64,000 nucleotides of DNA, from contig JANFFA010000001.1 of the NCBI GenBank assembly GCA_030848925.1, forward strand, positions 992,001 through 1,056,000, in the 5' to 3' direction. The translations under genes were made by a program, and so were the position numbers. Every line of letters begins with the position of its first letter. Within the stretch, counting starts at the first letter, position 1. The notes beneath the pieces were generated by a model. The model saw only the letters and a list, made by a program, of their open reading frames with translations, ran no database searches and was not told the DNA's origin. The DNA is from Rhodalgimonas zhirmunskyi. GTDB lineage: Bacteria > Pseudomonadota > Alphaproteobacteria > Rhodobacterales > Rhodobacteraceae. Shown in pieces: positions 8,653 to 17,861 of the stretch.

Positions 8653-9467
8653 GGCTCTCCCTCATCATCCGGGTGTCCCATATCGACGAAATACCCCCCG
8701 ATCACCTGCGTCGAAAGCGCCTTCGGATCGGAAATCGGATGCGCCGCCTCCACCTTCTCGCGGTAGGGTTCCGAACTGTCCTGCGGCGCGTATCCGATGT
8801 GGCCCGCGTTGCTCATGTCGACCGGCTTCACCTTGTTGTCCGACATCCCCGCCGCGATGGTAAATCCCAGATGCGGCGCGGTCAGGCACGAGGACACCAG
8901 CCGAACCATGTCGTCGAAACTCAGCCACGACCACAGCATCCGCCGATCCGCCGGTTCCGGAAAGGACGAGAAGATGCGAATGCACCCGCTCTCGATACCG
9001 AACTTGTCCCAATACAGGCTGGCCAGCGCCTCGACGAAACACTTCGACACACCATAAAGCGAATCCGGGCGCGGCGGCGCATCCCCGCGCATCCCCTCGT
9101 CCAGCCGCCGATAGCCGATCGCATGTACCGACGAGGCATAGACGACCCGGCGCACCCCATGCGCCCGCGCGGCCTCGTAAATGTGGTAAGAGCCGCGAAT
9201 ATTGCTGTCGAGAACATCTTGCCAAGGCCGCTCGAACGGCGCGCCGCCCATGTGCACGATCGCATCACAGCCCTCGGCCGCCGCCATCACCGCCGCCTCG
9301 TCGGCCAGATCGAAAACCTTCATCTCCTCATGGGGCTGCACGTCCTCGCAAGCCACCTTGTCGGCAATCACAAGGCTTTCGGCCAGCGGCACCAGCCCCC
9401 GGCGCAACTCGGTGCCAAGCCGCCCCGCCGCCCCGGTGATCAGGATTTTCTTGAAAGGTTTGCTCAT
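8649..9467 (-). CDS. NAD-dependent dehydrogenase, uronate-dehydrogenase-like SDR
   Basis: A 272-residue extended short-chain dehydrogenase. It has the nucleotide-binding motif TGAAGRLG near the start, the catalytic YGVSK (Tyr-x3-Lys), and the VVYASSVHAIGY segment; these and the RIFSSFPEP region resemble uronate dehydrogenases (Udh). The ATG at 9467 has GGAG 8-12 bases upstream; a longer upstream reading would add a basic non-conserved extension inside hyuB. It follows hyuB by one base and overlaps the FAD oxidase by four. The uronate specificity is a family resemblance, not proven, and its place beside HyuAB suggests another hydroxy or cyclic substrate is possible. Confidence 0.75.
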   Translation of the reverse strand: MSKPFKKILITGAAGRLGTELRRGLVPLAESLVIADKVACEDVQPHEEMKVFDLADEAAVMAAAEGCDAIVHMGGAPFERPWQDVLDSNIRGSYHIYEAARAHGVRRVVYASSVHAIGYRRLDEGMRGDAPPRPDSLYGVSKCFVEALASLYWDKFGIESGCIRIFSSFPEPADRRMLWSWLSFDDMVRLVSSCLTAPHLGFTIAAGMSDNKVKPVDMSNAGHIGYAPQDSSEPYREKVEAAHPISDPKALSTQVIGGYFVDMGHPDDEGEP

Positions 9468-9468
9468 C

Positions 9469-11148
9469 TCATCGCTCCTGCGTGTCGGATGTCTCATCCG
9501 TATTGTCCGTATAGCCCCGGCGCTGGTCCTCTTCGCGCGCCGCCGCGTCGCGCTGCTCAGGCGGGCCAAAACCCCCGCCCCCCGGCGCCTTGAGGATCAG
9601 CCGCCGCCCCGCTGGCACGAATTGCCAGCCCTTCGGCTTCAATTGCGTGCCATCGTCCAGTTGCACCACCCCCGGCGCGCCATCGCCGCCGCCATCGCGG
9701 CCCCGCGCGGCATGATGCACCCGGTCGAACATGGCCGAGAACTCGAACTCATGCCCCTCGGCGGCACCGATCTCGATGATCTGGCCCAGCCCGCCACGAT
9801 ACTGCCCGTCGCCCCCCGACCCGGGCCGCAATTCCTTGCGCCAGACCACGATCGGCCCGGTCTGCTCGGTCGCCTCGATCGGCATCGTGTGCACGCCGGA
9901 TGGGAACGCCGTCGCTGAAATCCCGTCCAGCGTGGGCCGCGCCCCCATCCCGCCCGAATTGAACATCAACACCTCGGCGCGCCGCCCTTCGGCACTGCCC
10001 GCCACCGGGCGCACCGACAGGTGAAGGTTCCACAACGCCCCCGCGCCTTCGGCCTGAATTTGCCCCGGCAAAGCCTGCGCCAGCGCGCCCAGAACCACGT
10101 CGGGCACCATATGCCCGATGATATGGCGCAGGCTGACAGGCGCCGGGCGCGGCGCGTTCACCACATTCTCGGGCGAGGTCATCTCGACCACCGCGAGAGA
10201 GGCCGCATTGTTGGGAATATCCGGCGCCACCACGCACATGATCGCATAGGCCGCATAGGCCTTGGCATAGATCATCGGGCAGTTGATGCCCCAGCGGCTG
10301 ACCGGGGCCGAGCCGGTGAAATCCACCCGCACGCGCCCCTCTTCGATCACCACCTCCGCCCTCAGGGGGATCGGCGCGTCATAGCCGTCCGTCACCATTT
10401 CATAAGACCAGCGCCCCTTGGGCAGCGCCGCCAACCGCTCCTGCATCGCGGCTTCGGTCCGGCTCAGGATAAACGCGCCCAGCCGTTCCAAATCGGCCTC
10501 GCCGGTTTCCTCCAGCATTTCCAACAGGCGGTCCCGGCCGACATCGTTACAGGCCGCCAGCGCATAGAAATCGCCCACCACCTGATCCGGTTCACGCACG
10601 TTGGCGCGGATCATCTGCACCAGCGTCGCGTTCACGTCACCGCGCTCGGCGAATTTCATGATCGGGATCTGGATGCCTTCCTCGTAAACGCTCTTGCCAT
10701 CCGCGCCAAAACCGCGCCCGCCTACATCGACGACATGCGCCGTGCAGGCGAAAAACCCGATCAGGGTTTCGTTGTCCTGCGCCACCGCCTCGCTGCTCGA
10801 TGGCGCGGCGAAAACCGGCGTCACCATGGTGATGTCATGCAAATGCCCGGTGCCCAGCCACGGATCGTTGGTCACATAGGTATCACCCGGAAACATCGCC
10901 TCGCGCGGGATCGCGGCAAGGAAATTGCCCACCGCCTCGGCCATGGTGTTCACATGCCCCGGCGTGCCCGTCACCGCCTGCGCCAGCATCTCGCCATGCG
11001 CGCTGTAAACCCCGGCCGAAAGGTCCCCGGCCTCGCGGACCGAGGTCGAAAACGCCGTGCGCAACAAGGTCAGCGCCTGCTCCTCCACGACCGAGATCAG
11101 CCGGTTCCACATCACCTGCATGCGAATGTCGTCAACCTGCGTCGTCAT
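9469..11148 (-). CDS. hyuB: Hydantoinase B / oxoprolinase family subunit
   Basis: A 559-residue HyuB-family subunit. Marks include the N-terminal EQALTLLRTAFSTSVREAGD, the TGTPGHVNTMAEAVGNFLA and NDPWLGTGHLHDI stretches, and the Gly-rich C-terminus APGGGGFGPPEQRD. With HyuA it forms ATP-dependent hydrolases of cyclic amides (N-methylhydantoin, 5-oxoproline) or acetone-carboxylase-like carboxylases. ATGA overlap couples it to hyuA. The length is normal for the family. The actual substrate is not determinable from sequence. Confidence 0.88.
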   Translation of the reverse strand: MTTQVDDIRMQVMWNRLISVVEEQALTLLRTAFSTSVREAGDLSAGVYSAHGEMLAQAVTGTPGHVNTMAEAVGNFLAAIPREAMFPGDTYVTNDPWLGTGHLHDITMVTPVFAAPSSSEAVAQDNETLIGFFACTAHVVDVGGRGFGADGKSVYEEGIQIPIMKFAERGDVNATLVQMIRANVREPDQVVGDFYALAACNDVGRDRLLEMLEETGEADLERLGAFILSRTEAAMQERLAALPKGRWSYEMVTDGYDAPIPLRAEVVIEEGRVRVDFTGSAPVSRWGINCPMIYAKAYAAYAIMCVVAPDIPNNAASLAVVEMTSPENVVNAPRPAPVSLRHIIGHMVPDVVLGALAQALPGQIQAEGAGALWNLHLSVRPVAGSAEGRRAEVLMFNSGGMGARPTLDGISATAFPSGVHTMPIEATEQTGPIVVWRKELRPGSGGDGQYRGGLGQIIEIGAAEGHEFEFSAMFDRVHHAARGRDGGGDGAPGVVQLDDGTQLKPKGWQFVPAGRRLILKAPGGGGFGPPEQRDAAAREEDQRRGYTDNTDETSDTQER

Positions 11149-13229
11149 GCTGTCACCCCTTTCCGGATCAACAAGATCGTGCCGTCGCCCTGCACCACCG
11201 CATCAAAGGACGAACTCACGATGCTGGCCGTCTCTTCCTCCACGATCACCGCCGGGCCTTCGACCCGCGCGCCGGGGGCAAGCGCCTCGCGCTCGATGAT
11301 CGCGCTGTCCAGCGCCGCGCCGCGCACCGGATCGAAAATCGCCCGCGCGGCGCCGCTCTGCACCGGCGTCCCGCCCGTCTCAAGCGGCTGCGGGTCCGGC
11401 AAGGGCCGCGCATCCTGCGCCTTGACCGACCATGTGACGATCTCGATTTCCGGCCCCTCCACTGCGCGCCCGAAGAACTGCGCATAGCGCGTCTTGAAGG
11501 CCGCCTCGATCTCACCCGCATCGCTGGCCACGAAGGCCCGGTCCGGCATCGGCACCGGGATTTCCCAGCCCTGCCCGGCATAGCGCATATAGGCCACCAC
11601 CTCGCGCGTGATCTCGCCGTCGGTGCCTGCCCGCACAAACCCTTCGGCGGTCTCTTTCAACGCGTCCAACTCGGCGTTCAGCACATCGGCGTCAAACCCG
11701 CTCAGCGCCATCACCCGGCTGCTCAGCGCCTCGTAACCGAACGGCGCTTTCAGGAAGCCAATCGCCGAGCCGACCCCGGCCCCCCGCGGGATAAGGCACA
11801 TATCCACGCCCAGCTTTTCGCACAGCCGCGCCGCGTGCAACGGTGCCGCGCCGCCAAAGGCGATCATCACCGTCTCGCTGATGTCCTTGCCGTTTTCCAC
11901 CGCATGAACGCGCGCGGCATTGGCCATGTTCTCATCCACCACCTCGGTGATGCCGAACGCCGCCGCCTCGGTCCCAAGGCCCAATTTCGCACCGATCTCC
12001 TGCGCAATCGCCGCCTCGGCCGCCTCGACCGACAGCCTGATCTTACCCCCCGCGAAATTATCCGGGTCGAGCTTGCCCAGAACCAGATCGGCATCGGTGA
12101 TCGCGGGCCGTTCGCCACCGCGCCCATAGCACGCCGGCCCCGGCTCTGACCCGGCACTTTCCGGCCCGGTCTGGATCCGCCCCATCGCATCCACCCACGC
12201 AAGCGATCCGCCCCCGGCCCCGATCTCGATCATCTCGATGACGGGAATCGAAATCGGCATCCCCGACCCCTTGCTGAACCGATAGGTGCGCGCCACCTCG
12301 AAGGTGCGCGCCGTCTGTGGGCGGAAATCATCGATCAGGCAAATCTTGGCCGTGGTGCCGCCCATGTCATAGCTTACCACCTTTTCCAGCCCGAACCGCG
12401 CCGCCACATCGGCGGCGAAAATCGCGCCCCCCGCCGGGCCGGATTCCACCAGCCGCACCGGAAAGGCGCTGGCGGTTTCCACCGTGATCAACCCGCCGCC
12501 CGAATGGATCATGAACACCGGACAGCCCGCGCCCATCTCCTTCAGCCGCTCTTGCAGGCGCGTCAGGTAACTCGCCATTTGCGGGCGCACATAGGCATTG
12601 GCGCAGACCGTGTTGAACCGCTCGAACTCGCGCATTTGCGGCGACACTTCGGACGAGATCGAAATCGGCACATCCAGCACCTCGGCCAAAATGTCACGCG
12701 CCCTCGCCTCATGCGCGCCGTTCATGTAGGAATGAATGAACCCCACCGCGACCGCACCGAACCCTTCGGCCTTGATCGCCTGTGCCACCTCGCGCAGCGC
12801 CGCCTCGTCCAGCGGTTGCAGCTCCTGCCCCTGCGCCCCGATCCGTCCCGCCACGGTAAAGCGGTCCTCGCGCGGGATCAGCGGCAGCGGCAGCTTGATG
12901 TTCAGATCATACTGCGCAAACCGGTTTTCGGTGCGCATCTCGATCACATCGCGAAACCCTTCGGTCGTCACCAATGCCGTGCGCGCCCCGCGCCGCTCGA
13001 TCAGCGCATTGGTGGCCAGCGTCGTGCCATGGATGATTAGGTCGATCTCACCGGGCGCGATTCCGGCGGCCTGCGTCACGATCTCCACCCCGTCCAGAAT
13101 CGCCTGCTCGGGCGCGGTGTAGTTGGTCAGCACCTTGGTCGAATGCATCACCCCGTTCACATCGAGGACGACATCAGTGAACGTGCCCCCGATGTCGGCC
13201 CCCAGACGGATCTCGCGCCCTTCGCTCAT
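11145..13229 (-). CDS. hyuA: Hydantoinase A / oxoprolinase family subunit
   Basis: A 694-residue HyuA-family ATPase-fold subunit. The N-terminal phosphate-binding motif is GADIGGTFTDVVLD (residues 8-21) and the second is SYDMGGTTAKICLID in the middle, as in the acetate/sugar-kinase-like fold of hydantoinase A and acetone carboxylase beta. IHGTTLATNALIERRGA is a further signature. It works with HyuB in the cytoplasm, using ATP to open cyclic amide rings or activate small carbonyls. It overlaps the TPP-enzyme gene upstream and hyuB downstream by four bases each, implying translational coupling. Confidence 0.88.
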   Translation of the reverse strand: MSEGREIRLGADIGGTFTDVVLDVNGVMHSTKVLTNYTAPEQAILDGVEIVTQAAGIAPGEIDLIIHGTTLATNALIERRGARTALVTTEGFRDVIEMRTENRFAQYDLNIKLPLPLIPREDRFTVAGRIGAQGQELQPLDEAALREVAQAIKAEGFGAVAVGFIHSYMNGAHEARARDILAEVLDVPISISSEVSPQMREFERFNTVCANAYVRPQMASYLTRLQERLKEMGAGCPVFMIHSGGGLITVETASAFPVRLVESGPAGGAIFAADVAARFGLEKVVSYDMGGTTAKICLIDDFRPQTARTFEVARTYRFSKGSGMPISIPVIEMIEIGAGGGSLAWVDAMGRIQTGPESAGSEPGPACYGRGGERPAITDADLVLGKLDPDNFAGGKIRLSVEAAEAAIAQEIGAKLGLGTEAAAFGITEVVDENMANAARVHAVENGKDISETVMIAFGGAAPLHAARLCEKLGVDMCLIPRGAGVGSAIGFLKAPFGYEALSSRVMALSGFDADVLNAELDALKETAEGFVRAGTDGEITREVVAYMRYAGQGWEIPVPMPDRAFVASDAGEIEAAFKTRYAQFFGRAVEGPEIEIVTWSVKAQDARPLPDPQPLETGGTPVQSGAARAIFDPVRGAALDSAIIEREALAPGARVEGPAVIVEEETASIVSSSFDAVVQGDGTILLIRKGVTA

Positions 13230-14908
13230 ACCTTTTCCTTTGCCTTCATCCCTGCTTCGCGCATTTGCGACAGTGAAACCCGCGGCGACAGCGCCTCGGG
13301 CGATATGTTCAGATCCAGCACCGCGCCGCTGTCTGATGCCAGTGCGCGCGCGAAGGCGGCTTCGAAATCCTCGGTCCGCTCGACCCGCTCACCGTGAAAG
13401 CCATAGGCGCGCGCCAGTGCGGCGAAATCCGGGTTCACCGCCATATCCGTGCCGGACACACGGGTCGGATAATGCCGCTCCTGATGCGCCCGGATGGTGC
13501 CGTAAATCCCGTTGTTCAGGATCAGGATGATCGGCTGCGCCCCGTATTGCGCCGCCGTGGCCAGTTCCTGACAATTCATCTGGAAATCGCCATCCCCCGC
13601 GAAACAGACCACACGGCGCTCGGGATGCGCCACCTTCGCCGCCACCGCCGCCGGCACGCCATAGCCCATCGCGCCCGATTGCGGCGCCAGAAGCCGCGCC
13701 GCCTTGCCATAGCGGAAAAACTTGTTCGGCCAGGCCGCGAAATTGCCCGCGCCGTTGGTCACGATCACATCTTCGGGCAGCACCTCTTGCAGATGCGCCG
13801 TCACCTTGCCCATATCCACCGGGCTGGGCAGGTCGGGCAGGTTGAGCCCCGCCTCCCACGCGGCGCGCGCCTCCTTGCGCCACTCGGCCCAATCGCCCTT
13901 GACCGGCGCGTCGGCCATCGCTTTCACGAAACTGTTCGGCCCGCACTGGATGCCCAGCTCCGGCTGATAGACCTTGCCAAGCTCGCCGTCCGAGCCATGC
14001 ACATGGATCAGCCGCTGCTTGGGCATCGGCACATCCAGAAGCGTCCACGCCTCGGTCGAATTTTCCCCGAAGCGGTTGTTGATCGCAAGGATCACGTCCG
14101 CCTCTTGCATCAGCTTACGCACGCTGGGCCACATGCCCACCCCCGCCTCACCGCAAAAGCAGGGCGAAAAGTTGTCGAACTGGTCCTGATAGCGGAACAC
14201 CGAAAGCACCGGGATATCCGACGCTTCGGCAAAGCCCTGAAGCGCCACGCGCCCCGCGTCTGTCCAGTTGCACCCGCCATAAAGGATCAGGGGCCGCTTC
14301 GCCTCGCCCAGAATCTCTCGCGCCTTCGCCAGCGTGTCCGGCGCCGCCACCGGCTCGGGATAGTCCGCCGGACCACGCAGCGCCGGGGCATCCGTCGCCC
14401 CGCTCAGCATATCTTCGGGCAGCGCCACGACCACCGGGCCGGGCCGCCCGCTCAGCGCGGTTTTCCACGCCCGCGCCACGATTTCGGGCAGGCGCGCCAC
14501 ATCATCCACCTCGACCGCCCATTTCGCCACGGTGCCGTAAAAGGCGCGGTAATCCACTTCCTGAAACGCCTCGCGCCCGCGCATGTCGGTGCCGATCTGG
14601 CCCACGAACAGGATCATCGGCGCGCTGTCCTGCATCGCGGTATGCACCCCGATCGACGCATTCGTTGCCCCCGGCCCGCGCGTCACCATGCAGATCCCCG
14701 GCTCACCCGTCAGCTTGCCCCAGGCGGCGGCCATGAAGGCCGCGCCGCCCTCGTTGCGGCAATTCACGAAATCGACCTGCCCCTGCGTGTCATGCAGCCC
14801 GTCCAGCAGCGCGAGATAGCTCTCACCCGGAACCCCGAACGCCTTGCGCGCGCCCAAGCCCACAAGGCACTCCGCCAGAAGCTGTCCGCCATGTCGTGTC
14901 TGTTGCAT
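13226..14908 (-). CDS. Thiamine-pyrophosphate-dependent enzyme, acetolactate-synthase-like
   Basis: A 560-residue TPP enzyme with three domains: an N-terminal PYR domain (catalytic Glu in NCRNEGGAAFMAAAWGK), a central FAD/NAD-like domain, and a C-terminal PP domain with GDGDFQMNCQEL and NNGIYG, which bind magnesium and diphosphate. It resembles the acetolactate synthase/oxalyl-CoA decarboxylase group, but gene context argues for a catabolic carboligase or decarboxylase rather than branched-chain amino-acid synthesis, as no small subunit follows. I chose ATG 14908 (MQQTRHGGQLLAE) by family alignment; the ribosome-binding site is weak. It is the first gene of the operon. Confidence 0.82.
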   Translation of the reverse strand: MQQTRHGGQLLAECLVGLGARKAFGVPGESYLALLDGLHDTQGQVDFVNCRNEGGAAFMAAAWGKLTGEPGICMVTRGPGATNASIGVHTAMQDSAPMILFVGQIGTDMRGREAFQEVDYRAFYGTVAKWAVEVDDVARLPEIVARAWKTALSGRPGPVVVALPEDMLSGATDAPALRGPADYPEPVAAPDTLAKAREILGEAKRPLILYGGCNWTDAGRVALQGFAEASDIPVLSVFRYQDQFDNFSPCFCGEAGVGMWPSVRKLMQEADVILAINNRFGENSTEAWTLLDVPMPKQRLIHVHGSDGELGKVYQPELGIQCGPNSFVKAMADAPVKGDWAEWRKEARAAWEAGLNLPDLPSPVDMGKVTAHLQEVLPEDVIVTNGAGNFAAWPNKFFRYGKAARLLAPQSGAMGYGVPAAVAAKVAHPERRVVCFAGDGDFQMNCQELATAAQYGAQPIILILNNGIYGTIRAHQERHYPTRVSGTDMAVNPDFAALARAYGFHGERVERTEDFEAAFARALASDSGAVLDLNISPEALSPRVSLSQMREAGMKAKEKV

Positions 14909-15178
14909 CTGTCCCACCGGTCTTGCCCCTCTTGCTTCGCTCCAGTTGCGCCGCATTCGGCTGATTCCCGCGCGGCACTGCCGCAACAGCATGCCGCCGC
15001 CCGTCGGGAATGAAAATCAAGAAACGACGTCGCGGAAACCTGCTCCGGGGCGGCCCGTCGCGCGCATTTGCCACTCAAATCGGCAGATGCTCATGGCCCG
15101 CCCCGGCCGTGGCGTTCATCGTCTGCGCATGGCGATCTCTATTGACATCAAACGCGTCTTCGCCACGATCAACCCATG

Positions 15179-15197
15179 ACCTGCCGCTGCGGCAGGT
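15179..15197. promoter_or_regulatory. Perfect 19-nt palindrome in divergent control region, candidate operator
   Basis: ACCTGCCGCTGCGGCAGGT has perfect 9-bp arms around one central base. It sits in the 421-bp gap between the TPP-enzyme operon (minus) and the ABC operon (plus), 32 bases after a TTGACA at 15142-15147, where a plus-strand transcript could start, and 133 bases before the binding-protein ATG. Such symmetry suits a dimeric repressor, but a short RNA hairpin is also possible. No regulator gene is nearby. I saw nothing else in this gap. Confidence 0.5.
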
Positions 15198-15329
15198 GCA
15201 CCGCTCGCCCGTTTACATACCCGGCCCCCACCCCGCACCACGCCGGCCACCCGCCAAACAACAGACTTGTCACACAAGCTTCACAGCCCGCCGCTACCGC
15301 TTCCGCCACCTGCCAGAGAGGGACACCCA

Positions 15330-16859
15330 ATGACCACGCTTCGATCCGCATCACGCCAGACACGGCGCACCAGAACGGCCCGCACCGCAACGCTGGCGAC
15401 AACATTCGCAACCGTATTGTCGGCACTGGCCTTGACTTCGCCCGCATTGGCCGAAACCAAGCTGCGCATCGGCCTGCAACAGGAACCAACCGTGCTCGAT
15501 CCGACAAGCGACGCAACCGCTTCGATCGACAGCATGCTCACCCATAACGTGTTCGAATCATTGACCACCGTCGATGAAAGCGGCGCCGTGCTACCCAACC
15601 TCGCCAGCGACTGGACGATTTCCGAAGACGGCCTGACCTACACCTTCACCCTTGTCGAAGGGGCCACCTTCCACGATGGCACCGCTTTCGATGCCGAGGA
15701 CGTGAAATTCACCTTCGAGCGCGCCATGGCCGAAGGCTCCACCAACCCCTCCAAAAGCATCTTCGAGCCGATCGAAAGCGTCACCGTGATCGATCCCAAG
15801 ACCATCGAATTTAAGCTGAACCGCAAGGATGCCTTCTTCCTGTTCAACGTGGCACAGGGCGACGCATCGATCATCGCCCCCGAAAGCGTCGAGGCCAACG
15901 CCACCAAACCCGTCGGCACCGGCCCCTTCATGTTCGACAGCTGGACCCGGGGCGACCGCCTGACGCTGGCCAAATACGCCGACTACCGCGATGCCGCCGA
16001 CGTCAAGATCGACAAGGTCGAATTCCGCTTCATCTCGGATCCGGCAGCCGCCACCGCCGCGCTCATGTCGGAAGAGCTTGACGCCTTCCCCGGCTTCCCC
16101 GCCCCCGAGCTGATGACCCAGTTCGAGGCCGACCCCCGCTTCAAGACCGTGGTCGGCTCCACCAACGGCGAAGTGATCCTCGCGCTCAACAACTCCAAAC
16201 CGCCGTTCAACGACCTCAAGGCGCGTCAGGCCCTCAGCCACGCGATTGACCGCGCCGAAATCATTGACGGCGCGATGTATGGCATGGCCGTCCCCATCGG
16301 CAGCTTCTATCCTCCCCATGCCCCCGATTACATCGACCTGACCGGCCTTTACCCGCATGACAGCGCCAAGGCGAAACAGATGTTCGAAGAGGCCGGCGTC
16401 ACCGAGGAACTCACCCTGCGCGTGCCGCCCTTCCCCTATGCCACCCGCTCGGGCGAAATCGTGCAGGCCGAACTCGCCAAGGCCGGGATCAAGGTCAAGC
16501 TCGAGAATGTCGAATGGGGCTTCTGGATCGATGAGGTCTACAAGAAAAAGAACTACGACATGACCATCATCGCCCACACCGCGCCCAATGACCTGAGCAA
16601 CTTCGCGCGCGGGCCGAAGTATTTCTACGGCTACCAGTCCGATGACTTCGACGCGCTCTGGAACAAGATCAAGACCGAGTCGGACACCGCCGCGCGCGCC
16701 GAACTCACCAAACAGGCCCAGACCTATCTGGCCGAAAACGCCGTGCACGGCTTCCTGTTCCAGCTGCCGCAACTGTCGGTCTATCGCAACGGTGTCGATG
16801 GCTTCTGGGCCGCCTCGCCGGTGCTGTTCCAACCGCTCGCCGGCGTCACGATCCAGTAA
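15330..16859 (+). CDS. Dipeptide/oligopeptide-type ABC transporter, substrate-binding protein
   Basis: A 509-residue family-5 extracellular solute-binding protein. After a long basic N-terminus (RSASRQTRRTRTART) comes a hydrophobic segment and an ALA-type cleavage site near residue 44 (SPALA-ETKLR). The mature part starts with LRIGLQQEPTVLDP and carries the DGLTYTFTLVEGATFHDGT family signature. It delivers a peptide-like or other hydrophilic solute from the periplasm to the DppBC-type permease downstream. GAGAGGGA precedes ATG 15330. It is the first gene of a six-gene operon; a stable hairpin separates it from the permease gene. Confidence 0.85.
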   Translation: MTTLRSASRQTRRTRTARTATLATTFATVLSALALTSPALAETKLRIGLQQEPTVLDPTSDATASIDSMLTHNVFESLTTVDESGAVLPNLASDWTISEDGLTYTFTLVEGATFHDGTAFDAEDVKFTFERAMAEGSTNPSKSIFEPIESVTVIDPKTIEFKLNRKDAFFLFNVAQGDASIIAPESVEANATKPVGTGPFMFDSWTRGDRLTLAKYADYRDAADVKIDKVEFRFISDPAAATAALMSEELDAFPGFPAPELMTQFEADPRFKTVVGSTNGEVILALNNSKPPFNDLKARQALSHAIDRAEIIDGAMYGMAVPIGSFYPPHAPDYIDLTGLYPHDSAKAKQMFEEAGVTEELTLRVPPFPYATRSGEIVQAELAKAGIKVKLENVEWGFWIDEVYKKKNYDMTIIAHTAPNDLSNFARGPKYFYGYQSDDFDALWNKIKTESDTAARAELTKQAQTYLAENAVHGFLFQLPQLSVYRNGVDGFWAASPVLFQPLAGVTIQ

Positions 16860-16879
16860 TCAGGGACCATACTCTCGCA

Positions 16880-16897
16880 CCGGGGCCCGCGCCCCGG
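16880..16897 (+). terminator. Intra-operon hairpin after binding-protein gene
   Basis: CCGGGGC and GCCCCGG form a 7-bp stem with a CCGC loop in the 54-base gap between the binding-protein and permease genes. In ABC operons such a hairpin usually protects the upstream mRNA or causes partial termination, giving more binding protein than permease. Confidence 0.55.
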
Positions 16898-16913
16898 CGC
16901 GGGGGGCCTTTGC

Positions 16914-17861
16914 ATGCAAGTCATCCTCCTCCGCCGCACCATGGGCTTCGTGCTCACGCTGATTGCCGTCTCGGTCATCGTCTTCGCGGTGATGAACGTG
17001 CTGCCGGGCGATCCGGCGATCACCATCCTCGGCATCGATTCCACCGAAGACGCCCGCGCCGCCCTGCGCGCTGAACTGGGCCTCGATCGGCCGGTGTGGC
17101 TGCGCTATCTCGATTGGGTCTGGCACGCGGCGCAGGGCGATTTCGGAACCAGCTATTTCTTTCGCGTGCCAGTGACCGAACTGATCACCGAGCGTTTGCC
17201 GCTGACCCTGTCCCTCGCCCTTGCGGGCATGACGGTCACGGTGGTGGTGGGCATCACGCTGGGCATGATCGCCGCCGCCCGCCACGGCACCTTCGGCGAT
17301 TGGGCCATCATGCTGTTCAGCCAGATGGGCATCGCCGTGCCGGCCTTCTGGCTGTCGATCCTTCTGGTGCTGCTCTTCGCGGTCGGCCTGCGCTGGCTGC
17401 CACCCGGCGGCTTTCCCGGCTGGGACGAACCGCTGCTCGCCGCGCGCTCACTGATCCTGCCGACCACCGCGCTGGCGCTGGTGCAATCGGCGGTGCTGGC
17501 CCGCGTCACGCGCTCTTCTGCGCTCGAAGTGATGCGCCTTGATTTCGTGCGCACCGCCCGCGCGACGGGCCTGTCGCGCTGGCGCGTTCTGCGCCGTCAT
17601 ATCCTGCCCAACGCGCTGGTGCCGATCGTCACCATCGTCGGCATGCAGGTCGCCGCCGTCGTCACCGGCACCATCGTGATCGAGAATGTCTTCTACCTGC
17701 CCGGCCTCGGGCGGCTGATCTTCCAGTCTATCGCCAACCGCGATCTCTTTACCGTGCAGGCGCTTGTCGTGCTGTTCGCCGCCATCGTCGTGACCGCGAA
17801 TTTCCTTGTCGATATCGCCTATGTGCTGATCGACCCGCGCCTCAAGGGCCGGATGACATGA
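16914..17861 (+). CDS. ABC transporter permease, DppB type
   Basis: A 315-residue inner-membrane permease with six predicted helices. The first helix is followed by the periplasmic loop LPGDPAITILGIDSTEDARAAL typical of DppB, and the EAA-loop-like SALEVMRLDFVRTARATGLS contacts the ATPases. The ATG at 16914 is preceded by a G-rich stretch. It overlaps the next permease gene by four bases. Confidence 0.88.
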   Translation: MQVILLRRTMGFVLTLIAVSVIVFAVMNVLPGDPAITILGIDSTEDARAALRAELGLDRPVWLRYLDWVWHAAQGDFGTSYFFRVPVTELITERLPLTLSLALAGMTVTVVVGITLGMIAAARHGTFGDWAIMLFSQMGIAVPAFWLSILLVLLFAVGLRWLPPGGFPGWDEPLLAARSLILPTTALALVQSAVLARVTRSSALEVMRLDFVRTARATGLSRWRVLRRHILPNALVPIVTIVGMQVAAVVTGTIVIENVFYLPGLGRLIFQSIANRDLFTVQALVVLFAAIVVTANFLVDIAYVLIDPRLKGRMT

